Assembly (NCBI RefSeq): GCF_000238375.3
Contig: NZ_AHBZ03000022.1
Span: forward strand, 1 to 64,000
From: Pseudoalteromonas citrea
GTDB taxonomy: Bacteria > Pseudomonadota > Gammaproteobacteria > Enterobacterales > Alteromonadaceae
DNA: 64,000 bases
Direction of reading: 5' to 3'
Position 1 is the stretch's first letter; the number at the start of each line of letters is the position of its first letter. The position numbers were made by a program, and so were the translations under genes. Shown here piece after piece: positions 18,119 through 27,269 of this stretch. Below the pieces are notes generated by a model. The model was not told where the DNA came from. It made no database searches and saw only the letters and a list, made by a program, of their open reading frames with translations.

Positions 18119-20353
18119 TTACATTGAACTGTATTTTTCACGCAGTTGCTGACGTACAAACTCAGCAATGGTGTTAAATACAAAAGTAAAAATAAACAGT
18201 ACAAATGCTGCGAGGAAAAGAATTCGATAATGCGAACTCCCTACTTCTGACTCTGGCATTTCAACTGCAATATTGGCAGCAAGCGTACGCATACCTTGGA
18301 AAATACTCCAATCCATAATTGGGGTATTACCCGTCGCCATTAATACAATCATAGTTTCGCCTACGGCACGACCTAGACCCATCATAACCGCTGAAAAGAT
18401 ACCTGGACTTGCCGTTAGCAATACCACTCTTACTAAAGTTTGCCACTGTGTAGCCCCTAATGCTAAAGAGCCATTGGATAAATGCTTTGGTACACTAAAT
18501 ACAGCATCTTCAGCAATCGAGAAAATCGTTGGTATTACCGCGAACCCCATTGCAATACCCACTACAAGAGAGTTACGTTGGTCAAACGTCATCCCCAATT
18601 CATTGGTTAGGTATTGTCTAACATTGCCATCAAATACAAACTCTTCAACACCGCCGCTAATTGCGAATGATATCCACCCGACCAACAGCACTACCGGAAT
18701 AAGCACTATCGAATGCCAGCCATCAGGTAATAAATGACGAATACGCTCTGGAAGTTTGGTCCATAAAAATGCCGTACCTATCATGGAAAGCGGCAGCAAT
18801 ATCAACAATGCGACAATTGCAGGTAAATGGGTTTCAATTAATGGTGCCAGCCATAGCCCAGCTAAAAACCCTAAGATCACCGTCGGTAGTGCTTCCATAA
18901 TTTCAACCGTTGGTTTAACCACTCGGCGTAATTCACTCGACATAAAGTATGCGGTATAAATTGCCGCAGAAAGCGCGATAGGAACTGCGAATAACATCGC
19001 ATACATGGCAGCTTTAATGGTACCGAATGAAATAGGCACTAATGAGAATTTAGATTCAAAATCATCTGATGCAGATGTAGACTGCCAAGTGTAAGCTGGC
19101 TCTGGATAACCTTCGTACCATACTTCTTGCCATAGTGCAGACCATGTCACTTCTGGATGCTCGTTGTGAATATCAAACACTGAAACTTTACCATCCGCGA
19201 TGATCAATGCCGCATTAGAGCGTGGTGAAACGGCAAAAGCTTCGATCGGTCCATCACTTACTTTCCCTTGCCATAAATGAGCTTGGCTAGTGGTGTAATA
19301 TAATCCTAAATCACCAGTATTGGTTGTGGTGAAAAAAGTACGACGGTAAAACTCACTATAAATATCAACATTGCTGTTTTTACTGGTTTCAAAAGCACGA
19401 ATTTTATTAAACTTGCGGCCATGGTCTGTGTTTACTTCAAACCACTGCGATACTTCACCGTTATCATTGGCAAGCATCAAAGAGTTCGCGCCGGCCAATA
19501 ACGTCGTACCCACTAAATTGGCATTTTCTTCATTGGCAGCCAAAATTTGAATTTGTGTAACTTCGCTCGCATCTCTAGTATCAAAAATATAGATCTGATT
19601 TGCTGAGCGGATAAAAGTACGCGTGGTATCTGGCGACATCAGTAGCTCATCAATTCGACTATCGACTGCCAGCTCACTTCTTTCTACTACCCACTCGACT
19701 TCACCGCTGAACATATTTTCTTCAGCCGTAAAAGACGCAAAAATGACGCGTTTATCTGCAGTTAAAGCAACGACTGCTGTTTTCTCTTCGAAATGACTAA
19801 ATGCCAAACGCTCAATGGCAGCACCTTGATCGTCAACTAAGAGTTGTTGCCCATCTAGTGGATAACTCAGCCGTGGTGTTATTACCCGTTGGTTACCGGG
19901 AAAAGTGACTAAGAACGAAGGGCGAACTAATTGAACTTGACCATTATCTAAGCCATAGGCGTATTGGCCTAAAAATGGGGCACTTTTTGCAAAACTAGTT
20001 ACTTGACCGTCTAGGTCTGTAACTAAGCTCTTTAATTTTTTACCCGTGTCTGCTCCTTTGAGTTGGAAGAAGTCCACTGTACCAGTGCTATTAAGTAAAT
20101 AAGCAATCTCGGTTTGTTCTTCTACGCCTATTCCCACATATTGTTGAGCATTTTGCAGCGTAATATCAACACGCTTCTCAACTTTAGCCGACTCTAAAAT
20201 TGGTTGAACAACATATAGCAGGTAAAAGAAGATCATCAATAAAGCGATCAAAACCATTACCCCACCTGCGGTAATGCCATATTGTGCAAACCGATCTTTA
20301 AATAGACGGCTTCTATCCGTTTTAAAAGACGGTTGCTGCGGATTTGAAGACAT
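18119..20353 (-). CDS. pstC: Phosphate ABC transporter permease PstC (long form)
   Basis: Partner permease of PstA, 744 aa from the ATG at 20353 (AAGG eight bases upstream). After helix 1 (about 28-52) comes a large extra region to about residue 430 with repeated short beta-type segments that look propeller-like; the permease core follows, including EIMEALPTVILGFLAGLWLAP and LSNGSLALGATQWQTLV. Escherichia coli PstC is about 319 aa. No pstS gene is in the operon, so the binding protein must be encoded elsewhere. Confidence 0.92.
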   Translation of the reverse strand: MSSNPQQPSFKTDRSRLFKDRFAQYGITAGGVMVLIALLMIFFYLLYVVQPILESAKVEKRVDITLQNAQQYVGIGVEEQTEIAYLLNSTGTVDFFQLKGADTGKKLKSLVTDLDGQVTSFAKSAPFLGQYAYGLDNGQVQLVRPSFLVTFPGNQRVITPRLSYPLDGQQLLVDDQGAAIERLAFSHFEEKTAVVALTADKRVIFASFTAEENMFSGEVEWVVERSELAVDSRIDELLMSPDTTRTFIRSANQIYIFDTRDASEVTQIQILAANEENANLVGTTLLAGANSLMLANDNGEVSQWFEVNTDHGRKFNKIRAFETSKNSNVDIYSEFYRRTFFTTTNTGDLGLYYTTSQAHLWQGKVSDGPIEAFAVSPRSNAALIIADGKVSVFDIHNEHPEVTWSALWQEVWYEGYPEPAYTWQSTSASDDFESKFSLVPISFGTIKAAMYAMLFAVPIALSAAIYTAYFMSSELRRVVKPTVEIMEALPTVILGFLAGLWLAPLIETHLPAIVALLILLPLSMIGTAFLWTKLPERIRHLLPDGWHSIVLIPVVLLVGWISFAISGGVEEFVFDGNVRQYLTNELGMTFDQRNSLVVGIAMGFAVIPTIFSIAEDAVFSVPKHLSNGSLALGATQWQTLVRVVLLTASPGIFSAVMMGLGRAVGETMIVLMATGNTPIMDWSIFQGMRTLAANIAVEMPESEVGSSHYRILFLAAFVLFIFTFVFNTIAEFVRQQLREKYSSM

Positions 20354-20384
20354 CAAAACACCCTTTTATCTTAAAGTTGCGCGC

Positions 20385-20432
20385 ATTATATTTCATCAAG
20401 ATGACAGTTATGTTACATACGGCATGTTACAT
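20385..20432 (-). promoter_or_regulatory. Pho-box promoter of pstCAB-phoU
   Basis: On the minus strand ATGTAACATAACTGTCAT (20418-20401) fits the 7-4-7 Pho-box layout with a perfect second half CTGTCAT; ten bases later comes -10 TATAAT (20390-20385). A further TGTAACAT copy lies upstream (20432-20424). PhoB boxes normally replace the -35 at this distance. The rest of 20433-20687 is the upstream region of the ACT-protein gene, including nested inverted repeats at 20624-20668. Confidence 0.75.
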
Positions 20433-20687
20433 GAAGCAATGACGAACATCATTATTTTAGGTACAACGTTTAAACCTGAACATCGACATTGATATTGCAT
20501 AAAACAGTTTGCATTTGTTTACATTACTCTGCTGATTTTATTGGACAAGCCAAAACACTGAACTAATCTTTAAAAGCACTATCTACCTTAGTAGGCTATG
20601 TATAAGGATCATACCCACTTTGTTGTAGCCGTTTTTTTCAATGCCTTGTCACAATTAACAAGGCTACAATAATAAGAGATTCGCATT

Positions 20688-21194
20688 ATGAAGCAGTTAG
20701 TATTAACCATTATCGGAAAAGACCGACCAGGTTTAGTTGAGGAAATTTCTTCTACTTTATTAAAACATCACGGAAACTGGCTTACCAGTAATTTAAGCCA
20801 CCTAGCGGGTCAATTTGCTGGCATCGTTCAAGTCGAAATTGCCGAGGAGCACTTACAAGAGATCCAAGATGCACTTCAGGCTCTACCGGGCTTAGAAGTG
20901 AAGCTTGAACTGGGTGAATTAGAGCTTGCCCCACAAACTCCGGAAACATTAAACCTCGTAATTACAGGTAATGATAGACCCGGAATAGTACAAGAATTAG
21001 CTGCCGTTATTCGCCATAAAGGAGCAAACATCACGCATTTAAACTCAAGGCAGCAAAGTGCACCTAATTGGGGCGTTCCTATATTCAGTGCTTTTGCCAC
21101 TGTCACTCTCCCTACGGGTATGCATAAAGACAATGTCATTGAGGCACTAGAATCTATCACCAGTGATCTCATTGTCGATATTGAACCAGAATAA
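20688..21194 (+). CDS. Double ACT-domain protein, GcvR-like
   Basis: A 168-aa protein made of two ACT domains (about 3-80 and 88-165). Both open with the pattern of this group: LVLTIIGKDRPGLVEEIS and LNLVITGNDRPGIVQELA. The family includes GcvR, which represses the glycine cleavage operon by binding GcvA in Escherichia coli, but also uncharacterised amino-acid sensors. No gcv gene is near, so the role is open. AAGAGA precedes the start. Confidence 0.85.
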   Translation: MKQLVLTIIGKDRPGLVEEISSTLLKHHGNWLTSNLSHLAGQFAGIVQVEIAEEHLQEIQDALQALPGLEVKLELGELELAPQTPETLNLVITGNDRPGIVQELAAVIRHKGANITHLNSRQQSAPNWGVPIFSAFATVTLPTGMHKDNVIEALESITSDLIVDIEPE

Positions 21195-21256
21195 ATAAAC
21201 ACTGGAAAAAACAGTTTATATTGAATAACTTTCATACATGACAAGCACATACAAGC

Positions 21257-21290
21257 TTGTCATGAAAGTGTCATAAGTTGGACCTATATT
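21257..21290 (+). promoter_or_regulatory. Pho-box promoter of ppk-ppx
   Basis: TTGTCATGAAAGTGTCAT (21257-21274) matches the Pho-box consensus in six of seven bases in each half, with the correct 4-bp spacer, and is followed after exactly 10 bp by -10 TATATT (21285-21290). The left half is also part of the inverted repeat CATGACAAG...CTTGTCATG (21236-21264). Confidence 0.8.
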
Positions 21291-21321
21291 GTAGTTAGCG
21301 TCTTCTCAAAAGAATGAAACA

Positions 21322-23406
21322 ATGCAGGCTATATCTAACCCCCCAGAAACCATAAGTTACTTTTCTAAAGAGCTTAGTTGGCTATCATTCAATGATCGTG
21401 TGCTACAAGAAGCGAAAGACAAAAATAACCCAATTATTGAACGCATGCGTTTTCTCGGGATTTTCTCTAATAACCTTGATGAATTCTTTCGTGTCAGAGT
21501 CGCCGATGTAAAAAGACGAGTATTACTGAATAACCTATCTGACACCAACTTTGATGCCGATGAGGTGCTATTAGCTAACATTAACAAAAAAGTACTAGAG
21601 CTGGGCAAAAAGTTTAATGCTGTACATCAACATATCTTAAAAGATCTCGCACAGCATAATATTTATGTCGCACAACCAAGTGAGTTATCCGATTTCCACT
21701 TAACCTGGCTGCAACAGTTTTTCCAAGATCAAGTGCTCCCTCAGATGTCACCTATATTATTAACTGAAAACAAAGATTACTCAGACAATATCAATGACAC
21801 GATGACCTATTTCTTTGTGCAGATGCTTGGTGAAAAGCAGTATCATGCTCTCCTTGAGATCCCAACGGATCGTGTTGAACGTTTTGTCCAAATGCCCCCG
21901 GAAAAAACCAAACGGCATAAAACCATCGTCATGCTTGATGATGTAGTTCAATACTTCTTAGCGGATGTATTTAAGAGCTTTTTCAAATTTGACACTATTG
22001 AAGGTTACGCGATCAAACTGACTCGAGATGCCGAGTACAATCTAGACAATGAAATCGAAGAAGGCTTACTCGATAAAATGTCTAAAGGCTTAAAACAACG
22101 GCTCTATGCTGAACCCGTGCGGCTCGTTTACGATGAAACCATGCCAGAAGAAATGTTAAAAGTGATGAAAAAGCGCCTTGGAGTAACGCATCAAGATGCA
22201 TTGATCCCTGGAGGGCGCTATCGTAACTTTAGAGATTTTATTTCATTCCCTAATGTCGGTAGAAAAAACTTAGAAAACCCACCATTGCAGCCACTACAAA
22301 GCAGCGCGTTTAATACTCATGCAAGCGTATTCAAAGCCATAACTGAGAAGGATATCCTGCTTTACTACCCTTACCACACTTTCAACCACATGCTGGAGTA
22401 TGTTCGCCAAGCCGCCTTTGATCCGAAAGTTACACAGATCAAAATTAATATATACCGAGTGGCCAATCGGTCTCGACTCATTTCTTCGTTATTAAGTGCA
22501 GCAAAGAACGGGAAAAAAATTACCGTCATGGTTGAATTAAAAGCCCGCTTTGACGAACAAAATAACATCGAATGGGCTAAATTACTTTCAGAGGCCGGCA
22601 TTAAAGTAATGGTTGGGATCCCTGCGTTAAAAGTGCATAGTAAGCTGTGTGTGATCCACCGAAAAGAAAAAGGCAAAATCGTCAAATATGTACATATCGG
22701 TACCGGTAACTTTCACGAAAAAACAGCTCGGATCTATACGGATTTTAGCCTGTTCACAAAACATAATGACATCTGTAATGAATGTGACAGTGTATTCAAA
22801 TTCATAGAAAGTAGTTATCGACCTTTTCATTTTGAACACCTAATGATCTCTCCTGTTAACGCACGAGATCGTATTTTAGACCTCATTGATAAAGAAGTAC
22901 GCAATGCAGAACAAGGAAAAATTGCTAGAATCACCATTAAGGTCAACAACCTAGTTGATAAGCAATTAATTGATAAACTCTACTTTGCAGCGCGTCATGG
23001 TGTAAAGATCCGGATCATACTTCGGGGTATGTGTGCATTGGTCCCGGGCTTACCGCGCTTTAGTGACAATATAAAGGTGATCAGCATTGTTGACCGGTTT
23101 TTAGAACACCCAAGAGTTATGGTCTTTGAAAACAGCGGTGACCCACAAGTTTTCATCTCTTCTGCAGATTGGATGACACGTAACCTAGATGATCGTGTTG
23201 AAGTGGCAGTACCTATCTATGATGAATCGCTCAAACGCGTAATTTTAGATATTCTAGAGCTGCAGTTTCGTGATCGAAGTAAAGCTCGACTGATTGATGC
23301 GGAGCAAAAAAATCTATATGTGCGAAGAGGGAATAGGAAAAAAATTCGCTCGCAAATAGCCATATACGATTACCTAAAAAAATATGAAAATAACAAGACA
23401 GTATGA
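21322..23406 (+). CDS. ppk1: Polyphosphate kinase
   Basis: Makes polyphosphate from ATP reversibly, at the inner membrane. The 694-aa product covers the N-terminal, head and two C-terminal PLD-like domains. H439 (in KVHSKLCVIHRKE) and H458 (in YVHIGTGNF) correspond to H435 and H454 of Escherichia coli Ppk, the first being the phosphorylated one, with the same 19-residue spacing. The end (NRKKIRSQIAIYDYLKKYE) is typical. The gene is preceded by a Pho box and overlaps ppx by 4 bp. Confidence 0.97.
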   Translation: MQAISNPPETISYFSKELSWLSFNDRVLQEAKDKNNPIIERMRFLGIFSNNLDEFFRVRVADVKRRVLLNNLSDTNFDADEVLLANINKKVLELGKKFNAVHQHILKDLAQHNIYVAQPSELSDFHLTWLQQFFQDQVLPQMSPILLTENKDYSDNINDTMTYFFVQMLGEKQYHALLEIPTDRVERFVQMPPEKTKRHKTIVMLDDVVQYFLADVFKSFFKFDTIEGYAIKLTRDAEYNLDNEIEEGLLDKMSKGLKQRLYAEPVRLVYDETMPEEMLKVMKKRLGVTHQDALIPGGRYRNFRDFISFPNVGRKNLENPPLQPLQSSAFNTHASVFKAITEKDILLYYPYHTFNHMLEYVRQAAFDPKVTQIKINIYRVANRSRLISSLLSAAKNGKKITVMVELKARFDEQNNIEWAKLLSEAGIKVMVGIPALKVHSKLCVIHRKEKGKIVKYVHIGTGNFHEKTARIYTDFSLFTKHNDICNECDSVFKFIESSYRPFHFEHLMISPVNARDRILDLIDKEVRNAEQGKIARITIKVNNLVDKQLIDKLYFAARHGVKIRIILRGMCALVPGLPRFSDNIKVISIVDRFLEHPRVMVFENSGDPQVFISSADWMTRNLDDRVEVAVPIYDESLKRVILDILELQFRDRSKARLIDAEQKNLYVRRGNRKKIRSQIAIYDYLKKYENNKTV

Positions 23407-24884
23407 AAACAGATCACCCTTCAATTGCCGCCGTTGATTTAGGCTCAAATAGTTTTCACTTACTGGTTGCCCGGCACGTAGATGGACGCTTTCAGGTGTT
23501 ACACAAAGAAAAACAGCGTGTCTATTTAGCTGCTGGGTTAGATGAGGACTTTAACCTCTCTCAAGAAGCCATTGCACGTGCATTACACGCATTGCAACAA
23601 TTTGCGACCACACTAGAAAGCTTTCCCCATAGTCATGTTCAAGTCGTCGCAACCTATACGCTGCGTAATAGTAAAAATATTCAGGATTTCCTACGCTTGG
23701 CACAGCGCAACTTCCCCTTCAAAATTAACGTTATTTCAGGTCAAGAAGAGGCACGGCTTATCTATCAAGGGGTCGCCAATTATATGCACAGTGACCACAA
23801 TCGCTTAATCATCGATATTGGCGGGGGAAGTACTGAGCTCATTATTGGCCAGCATTTTGAACATAAGCACTTAGCCAGTCGTAATATGGGCTGCGTCACG
23901 ATTTCAAAACAGTTTTTCCCTGATGGTCAACTCAATGAGCAGCGCTTTAACAATGCGCAAACAAAAGCAGAGCAAGATCTCGAGCCCATAACAGCTAATT
24001 ATCTAAATGAAGGTTGGAAAACATGTTTAGGTACATCTGGGACAATTAAAACATTGGTTGCCATCAATCAGGCCTACTTTGATCAATGCGCATTAACACT
24101 GTCATCTTTAGAAAAGATCAAAGCCTACATTTTAGCGCAAGGTCATATTGATAAATTAGATATCAAGGGACTACCAGAAGAGCGCCACGCAAATATTGTT
24201 GGTGGTTTAATCATTCTTATTGCCGTTTTTAAACAGCTTCATATCACGTCGCTTAATTATTGTGATTACTCTTTACGTGAAGGGCTGCTTAATGAAATGC
24301 AGCGAAATGAAGTATTGGATATCCGTACCAGAACTATTCAAACTTTAACTGAGCACTATACTGTTGATACTGTGCATAGCGACAACATATGCAAAACGTT
24401 AGAACACCTTTTTTCATCCGTACAAGATGCATGGCAACTTTCACCTTTTGACCTGCAAATGTTACGTTGGGCCGCGCAGTTGCATGAAGTGGGCTTAACG
24501 ATTAATTCATCAGGGTTACATAAGCATAGTGCTTATATTGTCATGCATAGCCAACTGCCAGGGTTTACCCAAGAACAGCAATTAATGTTAAGTGGTTTGA
24601 TCCGATTTTCACGTAAGAAAATTAAGCTTGCTGACCTAGACCTATTCAATCATGAACAACCACAGAAGTTAAATAAGCTATTACCTTTGCTTCGCTTAGC
24701 CATTATGTTTAATCAAAAACGCCAACATCAGCAGGTGCCTAGCATTGTGATTCAAGCACAAGGTGAACAACTACGCCTTATGATAAATAAAACCTGGCTT
24801 AATAAACATACTATTTTATTGGCCGATTTGCAGCAAGAGCAACACTATTTAAAGCCGTTGAACATCATTCTATTGATACGCTAG
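23403..24884 (+). CDS. ppx: Exopolyphosphatase
   Basis: Degrades polyphosphate from its ends; Ppx/GppA family, 493 aa. The actin-like phosphate-binding segments AAVDLGSNSFHLLVAR (residues about 9-25) and LIIDIGGGSTELIIG (about 137-151) are clear, and EEARLIYQGV is present. The C-terminal half has the family's HD-like helical domain, including LHEVGLTINSSGLHKHSAYI. ATGA overlap with ppk indicates translational coupling. Assigned as Ppx rather than GppA because of this context. Confidence 0.93.
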   Translation: MKTDHPSIAAVDLGSNSFHLLVARHVDGRFQVLHKEKQRVYLAAGLDEDFNLSQEAIARALHALQQFATTLESFPHSHVQVVATYTLRNSKNIQDFLRLAQRNFPFKINVISGQEEARLIYQGVANYMHSDHNRLIIDIGGGSTELIIGQHFEHKHLASRNMGCVTISKQFFPDGQLNEQRFNNAQTKAEQDLEPITANYLNEGWKTCLGTSGTIKTLVAINQAYFDQCALTLSSLEKIKAYILAQGHIDKLDIKGLPEERHANIVGGLIILIAVFKQLHITSLNYCDYSLREGLLNEMQRNEVLDIRTRTIQTLTEHYTVDTVHSDNICKTLEHLFSSVQDAWQLSPFDLQMLRWAAQLHEVGLTINSSGLHKHSAYIVMHSQLPGFTQEQQLMLSGLIRFSRKKIKLADLDLFNHEQPQKLNKLLPLLRLAIMFNQKRQHQQVPSIVIQAQGEQLRLMINKTWLNKHTILLADLQQEQHYLKPLNIILLIR

Positions 24885-24899
24885 AAGCGAAGTATCAAT
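24872..24899 (+). terminator. Convergent hairpin between ppx and the EAL-HDOD gene
   Basis: ATTGATAC/GTATCAAT perfect 8-bp arms around a 12-nt loop, overlapping the end of ppx and placed between two convergent genes. No strong T-tract. Confidence 0.4.
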
Positions 24900-24908
24900 G
24901 GCGCAAGT

Positions 24909-26180
24909 TTATCCGGTATGAACCACCGCAAAAATCTCATCAGCATAAGCACGGCTTTTCATTGCTAAGTCAAATAAATGCTCTTTGCTAGTCGCTGGTC
25001 GAATGGCATTTAAAATTGCCTCAGCTTCTATCCAATTATTGTGCTCTACTTCTAGTGCTAAACGTAGTGCCCCCCCCAACAGACCTTGATAATCGAGTAA
25101 AGCACTACTTAAAGAAGTATCTAGCGAAAACTCAGAAATAACCATCGCAAGTTCGATTTCTAATACCGCATCTAAAATAGACATCAAGCCAATTAAATAG
25201 CCCTGTTCGGCCATTTCATTTCCGCCAGGATTCAAAAAAAGCTCAATAAATCGAGCTCGCATTAAGCCCATTTTGGTTAATTCAGCAGGTTTGTCTAAGC
25301 CTAATTCACTTAAGGCTAGCACTCTGACAAACTGTCGAATCGCATCTTCTCCCAAGTATACGACCGCTTGCGCTATCGACTTCATTTCTACTTTATTTTC
25401 ACCCGCTTTCGCATTTGCCAACTTTAATACCCGAGCGGTCAAACTCAAATCTTTTGCAACTCGCTGCTGTACTTCTTTGAAGCATAAGTTTTTCTTAGCC
25501 GTACACCTAAGTAAATCAAACACAGCAAATTTTGACGGTTCAATATTGCCATGATTCAACATCTCAGGACGCGCAAAAAAGTATCCTTGAAAGTAGTCAG
25601 CCCCTGCAGCAAGAATGAAGTGATATTCTTCTTGAGTCTCAATACGCTCAACAACAATTTTTACATCTGGATATGTGCGTTTTAGCTTTTTCAGCATCAT
25701 GGTTGTTTTAATGATTGGCTGTTCAACTTCTAACTTAATATAGTGCATATGCTCAAGCAAAGGCTGCCAACGTGCATCACCATCATAATCATCAAGTGCA
25801 AAATGATAACCTTGCTGTTTCAAACGCACCACGGTCTGCAATAACTCTGGAATATTCTGAGAGCGCTCAACGATTTCAATAACCAGGTTCTCAGGATTTA
25901 GTAACTTGGGTAGCTCTTGTAGCAAGGATTCATCTGATAAGTTAATAAACGCACGATGTCCAGCTGCTAAGCGCTCTATACCAACAAACATCAAAGAGTT
26001 AAAAAACATCCTTCCTGTTGCCTGTCCATCAGTCACACCACAAGGAAAAGCATTATGATCTGAATCTCGATACAATAACTCATACGCATACATATTCTGC
26101 GCTTTATCAAGGATGACTTGGCGTGCAATATATTGTACTGAAGAATTTTTTACATTCGCAGCTGTCCCACTCATCAACAT
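24909..26180 (-). CDS. EAL-HDOD signalling protein (CdgJ/YuxH type)
   Basis: A 423-aa protein with an N-terminal EAL domain (about 20-215) and a C-terminal HDOD domain (about 225-410). The EAL domain is degenerate: YELLYRD instead of EALLR, and LDDYDGD instead of DDFGTG, so it probably does not cleave c-di-GMP. Such proteins (for example CdgJ in Vibrio cholerae) affect motility and surface behaviour. AAGGG precedes the first ATG. It is alone and convergent to ppx. Confidence 0.88.
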   Translation of the reverse strand: MLMSGTAANVKNSSVQYIARQVILDKAQNMYAYELLYRDSDHNAFPCGVTDGQATGRMFFNSLMFVGIERLAAGHRAFINLSDESLLQELPKLLNPENLVIEIVERSQNIPELLQTVVRLKQQGYHFALDDYDGDARWQPLLEHMHYIKLEVEQPIIKTTMMLKKLKRTYPDVKIVVERIETQEEYHFILAAGADYFQGYFFARPEMLNHGNIEPSKFAVFDLLRCTAKKNLCFKEVQQRVAKDLSLTARVLKLANAKAGENKVEMKSIAQAVVYLGEDAIRQFVRVLALSELGLDKPAELTKMGLMRARFIELFLNPGGNEMAEQGYLIGLMSILDAVLEIELAMVISEFSLDTSLSSALLDYQGLLGGALRLALEVEHNNWIEAEAILNAIRPATSKEHLFDLAMKSRAYADEIFAVVHTG

Positions 26181-26653
26181 TCATACCCTTTATTTTACTC
26201 AATTAAACTTAGCCGAGTTTGCCAACCAGAATACGATATGCCTGTATGCTGAGCAATTAAAACCTGACCTTGTTCATCATTCTTATTAAATATTGCATAA
26301 GCTTACATATAGTAAAGTACGCTAAGCTCACTTAATGACACATGAGTTACTTTTACGCTGTAAATAACCATCGGTTCGTTGGGGAAATTAGGTTATGACA
26401 CCTATCAACAAAATTGCGACGGAAAAACCCTCTACATGCAATGAAGTATGGCATCATTCGATGCATACTTTGACACTTTTCTTGTACCGTTCCAAATTAT
26501 AGTACTTAGCATGAGAAAAACATCAAGGGCCAAATCAACCAACTAGGTCCTATTAGCCGCACAAAAAATATGGTTAATTGCTTTGCGCCTCTAGCGATAT
26601 CCTTAATTGATAAAGTATAATCGCACCTTCAGCCATATCTTTTAGGAAAAATC
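26181..26653. other. Intergenic region of 473 bp with promoter signals and one hairpin
   Basis: Upstream of two divergent genes. A TATAAT box near 26617-26622 fits a promoter for the PhnA gene. An 11-bp stem with one bulge and an ATTC loop lies at 26444-26470 (AAGTATG...CATACTT), followed on the plus strand by TTGACACTTTTCTTG. No ORF with credible translation signals was seen. Confidence 0.5.
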
Positions 26654-27220
26654 ATGAGTATCGCCGCCACTTTAGCTGAGCGCAGTAATGGACAATGTGA
26701 ATTATGTAGTAGTCAGGTAGGTCTCAGTGTATTTGAAGTACCGCCGGTCAATGAAGCTCACTCAGATAAATGCATCTATTTATGTTCAACCTGTAAGGGC
26801 CAAGTTGAAGGCGAAGAAACACTACAGGCAAACCACTGGCATTGCTTAAATGACAGCATGTGGAGCCAAACACCAGTGGTACAAGTCGTTGCCTTTAGAT
26901 TATTAACCCAACTGGCGACAGATCATGGGTGGGCACAAGACGCGCTCGATATGCTGTATTTAGAAGATGATACACGTGCATGGGCAGAACAAGCGCTTGC
27001 TGAAGATGATGATATTATTCATGTCGATAGCAATGGAGTGAGGCTTAGCGCCGGTGATACAGTTGTACTTATAAAAGATTTAGACGTAAAGGGTAGTAGC
27101 CTTGTTGCAAAACGTGGCACAGCGGTTCGAAATATTGGCCTTACCTCAAACCCTGAACATATCGAAGGTCGAGTTGATGGACAACGTATTGTTATTTTGA
27201 CTAAATTTGTCAAAAAATAA
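26654..27220 (+). CDS. phnA: PhnA/YjdM-family zinc-ribbon protein
   Basis: A 188-aa protein. The N-terminal zinc ribbon has Cys pairs CELC (residues about 15-18) and CSTC (about 44-47). The C-terminal PhnA domain (about 115-188) contains DSNGVRLSAGDTVVLIKDLDVKGSS and ends EGRVDGQRIVILTKFVKK. The name is historic: this protein is not phosphonoacetate hydrolase and its function is unclear. No phosphonate genes are adjacent. Confidence 0.9.
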   Translation: MSIAATLAERSNGQCELCSSQVGLSVFEVPPVNEAHSDKCIYLCSTCKGQVEGEETLQANHWHCLNDSMWSQTPVVQVVAFRLLTQLATDHGWAQDALDMLYLEDDTRAWAEQALAEDDDIIHVDSNGVRLSAGDTVVLIKDLDVKGSSLVAKRGTAVRNIGLTSNPEHIEGRVDGQRIVILTKFVKK

Positions 27221-27230
27221 TCTTATATAC

Positions 27231-27250
27231 GCCCCGTACCTTAACGGGGC
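27231..27250 (-). terminator. Convergent hairpin between phnA and rlmJ
   Basis: Perfect 7-bp GC-rich stem GCCCCGT/ACGGGGC with a 6-nt loop between two convergent stops. Minus-strand flank GTATATAAGATTATTTTTT is AT-rich but the T-run is displaced. Confidence 0.5.
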
Positions 27251-27269
27251 ATATCAAACACCGTTTTAG

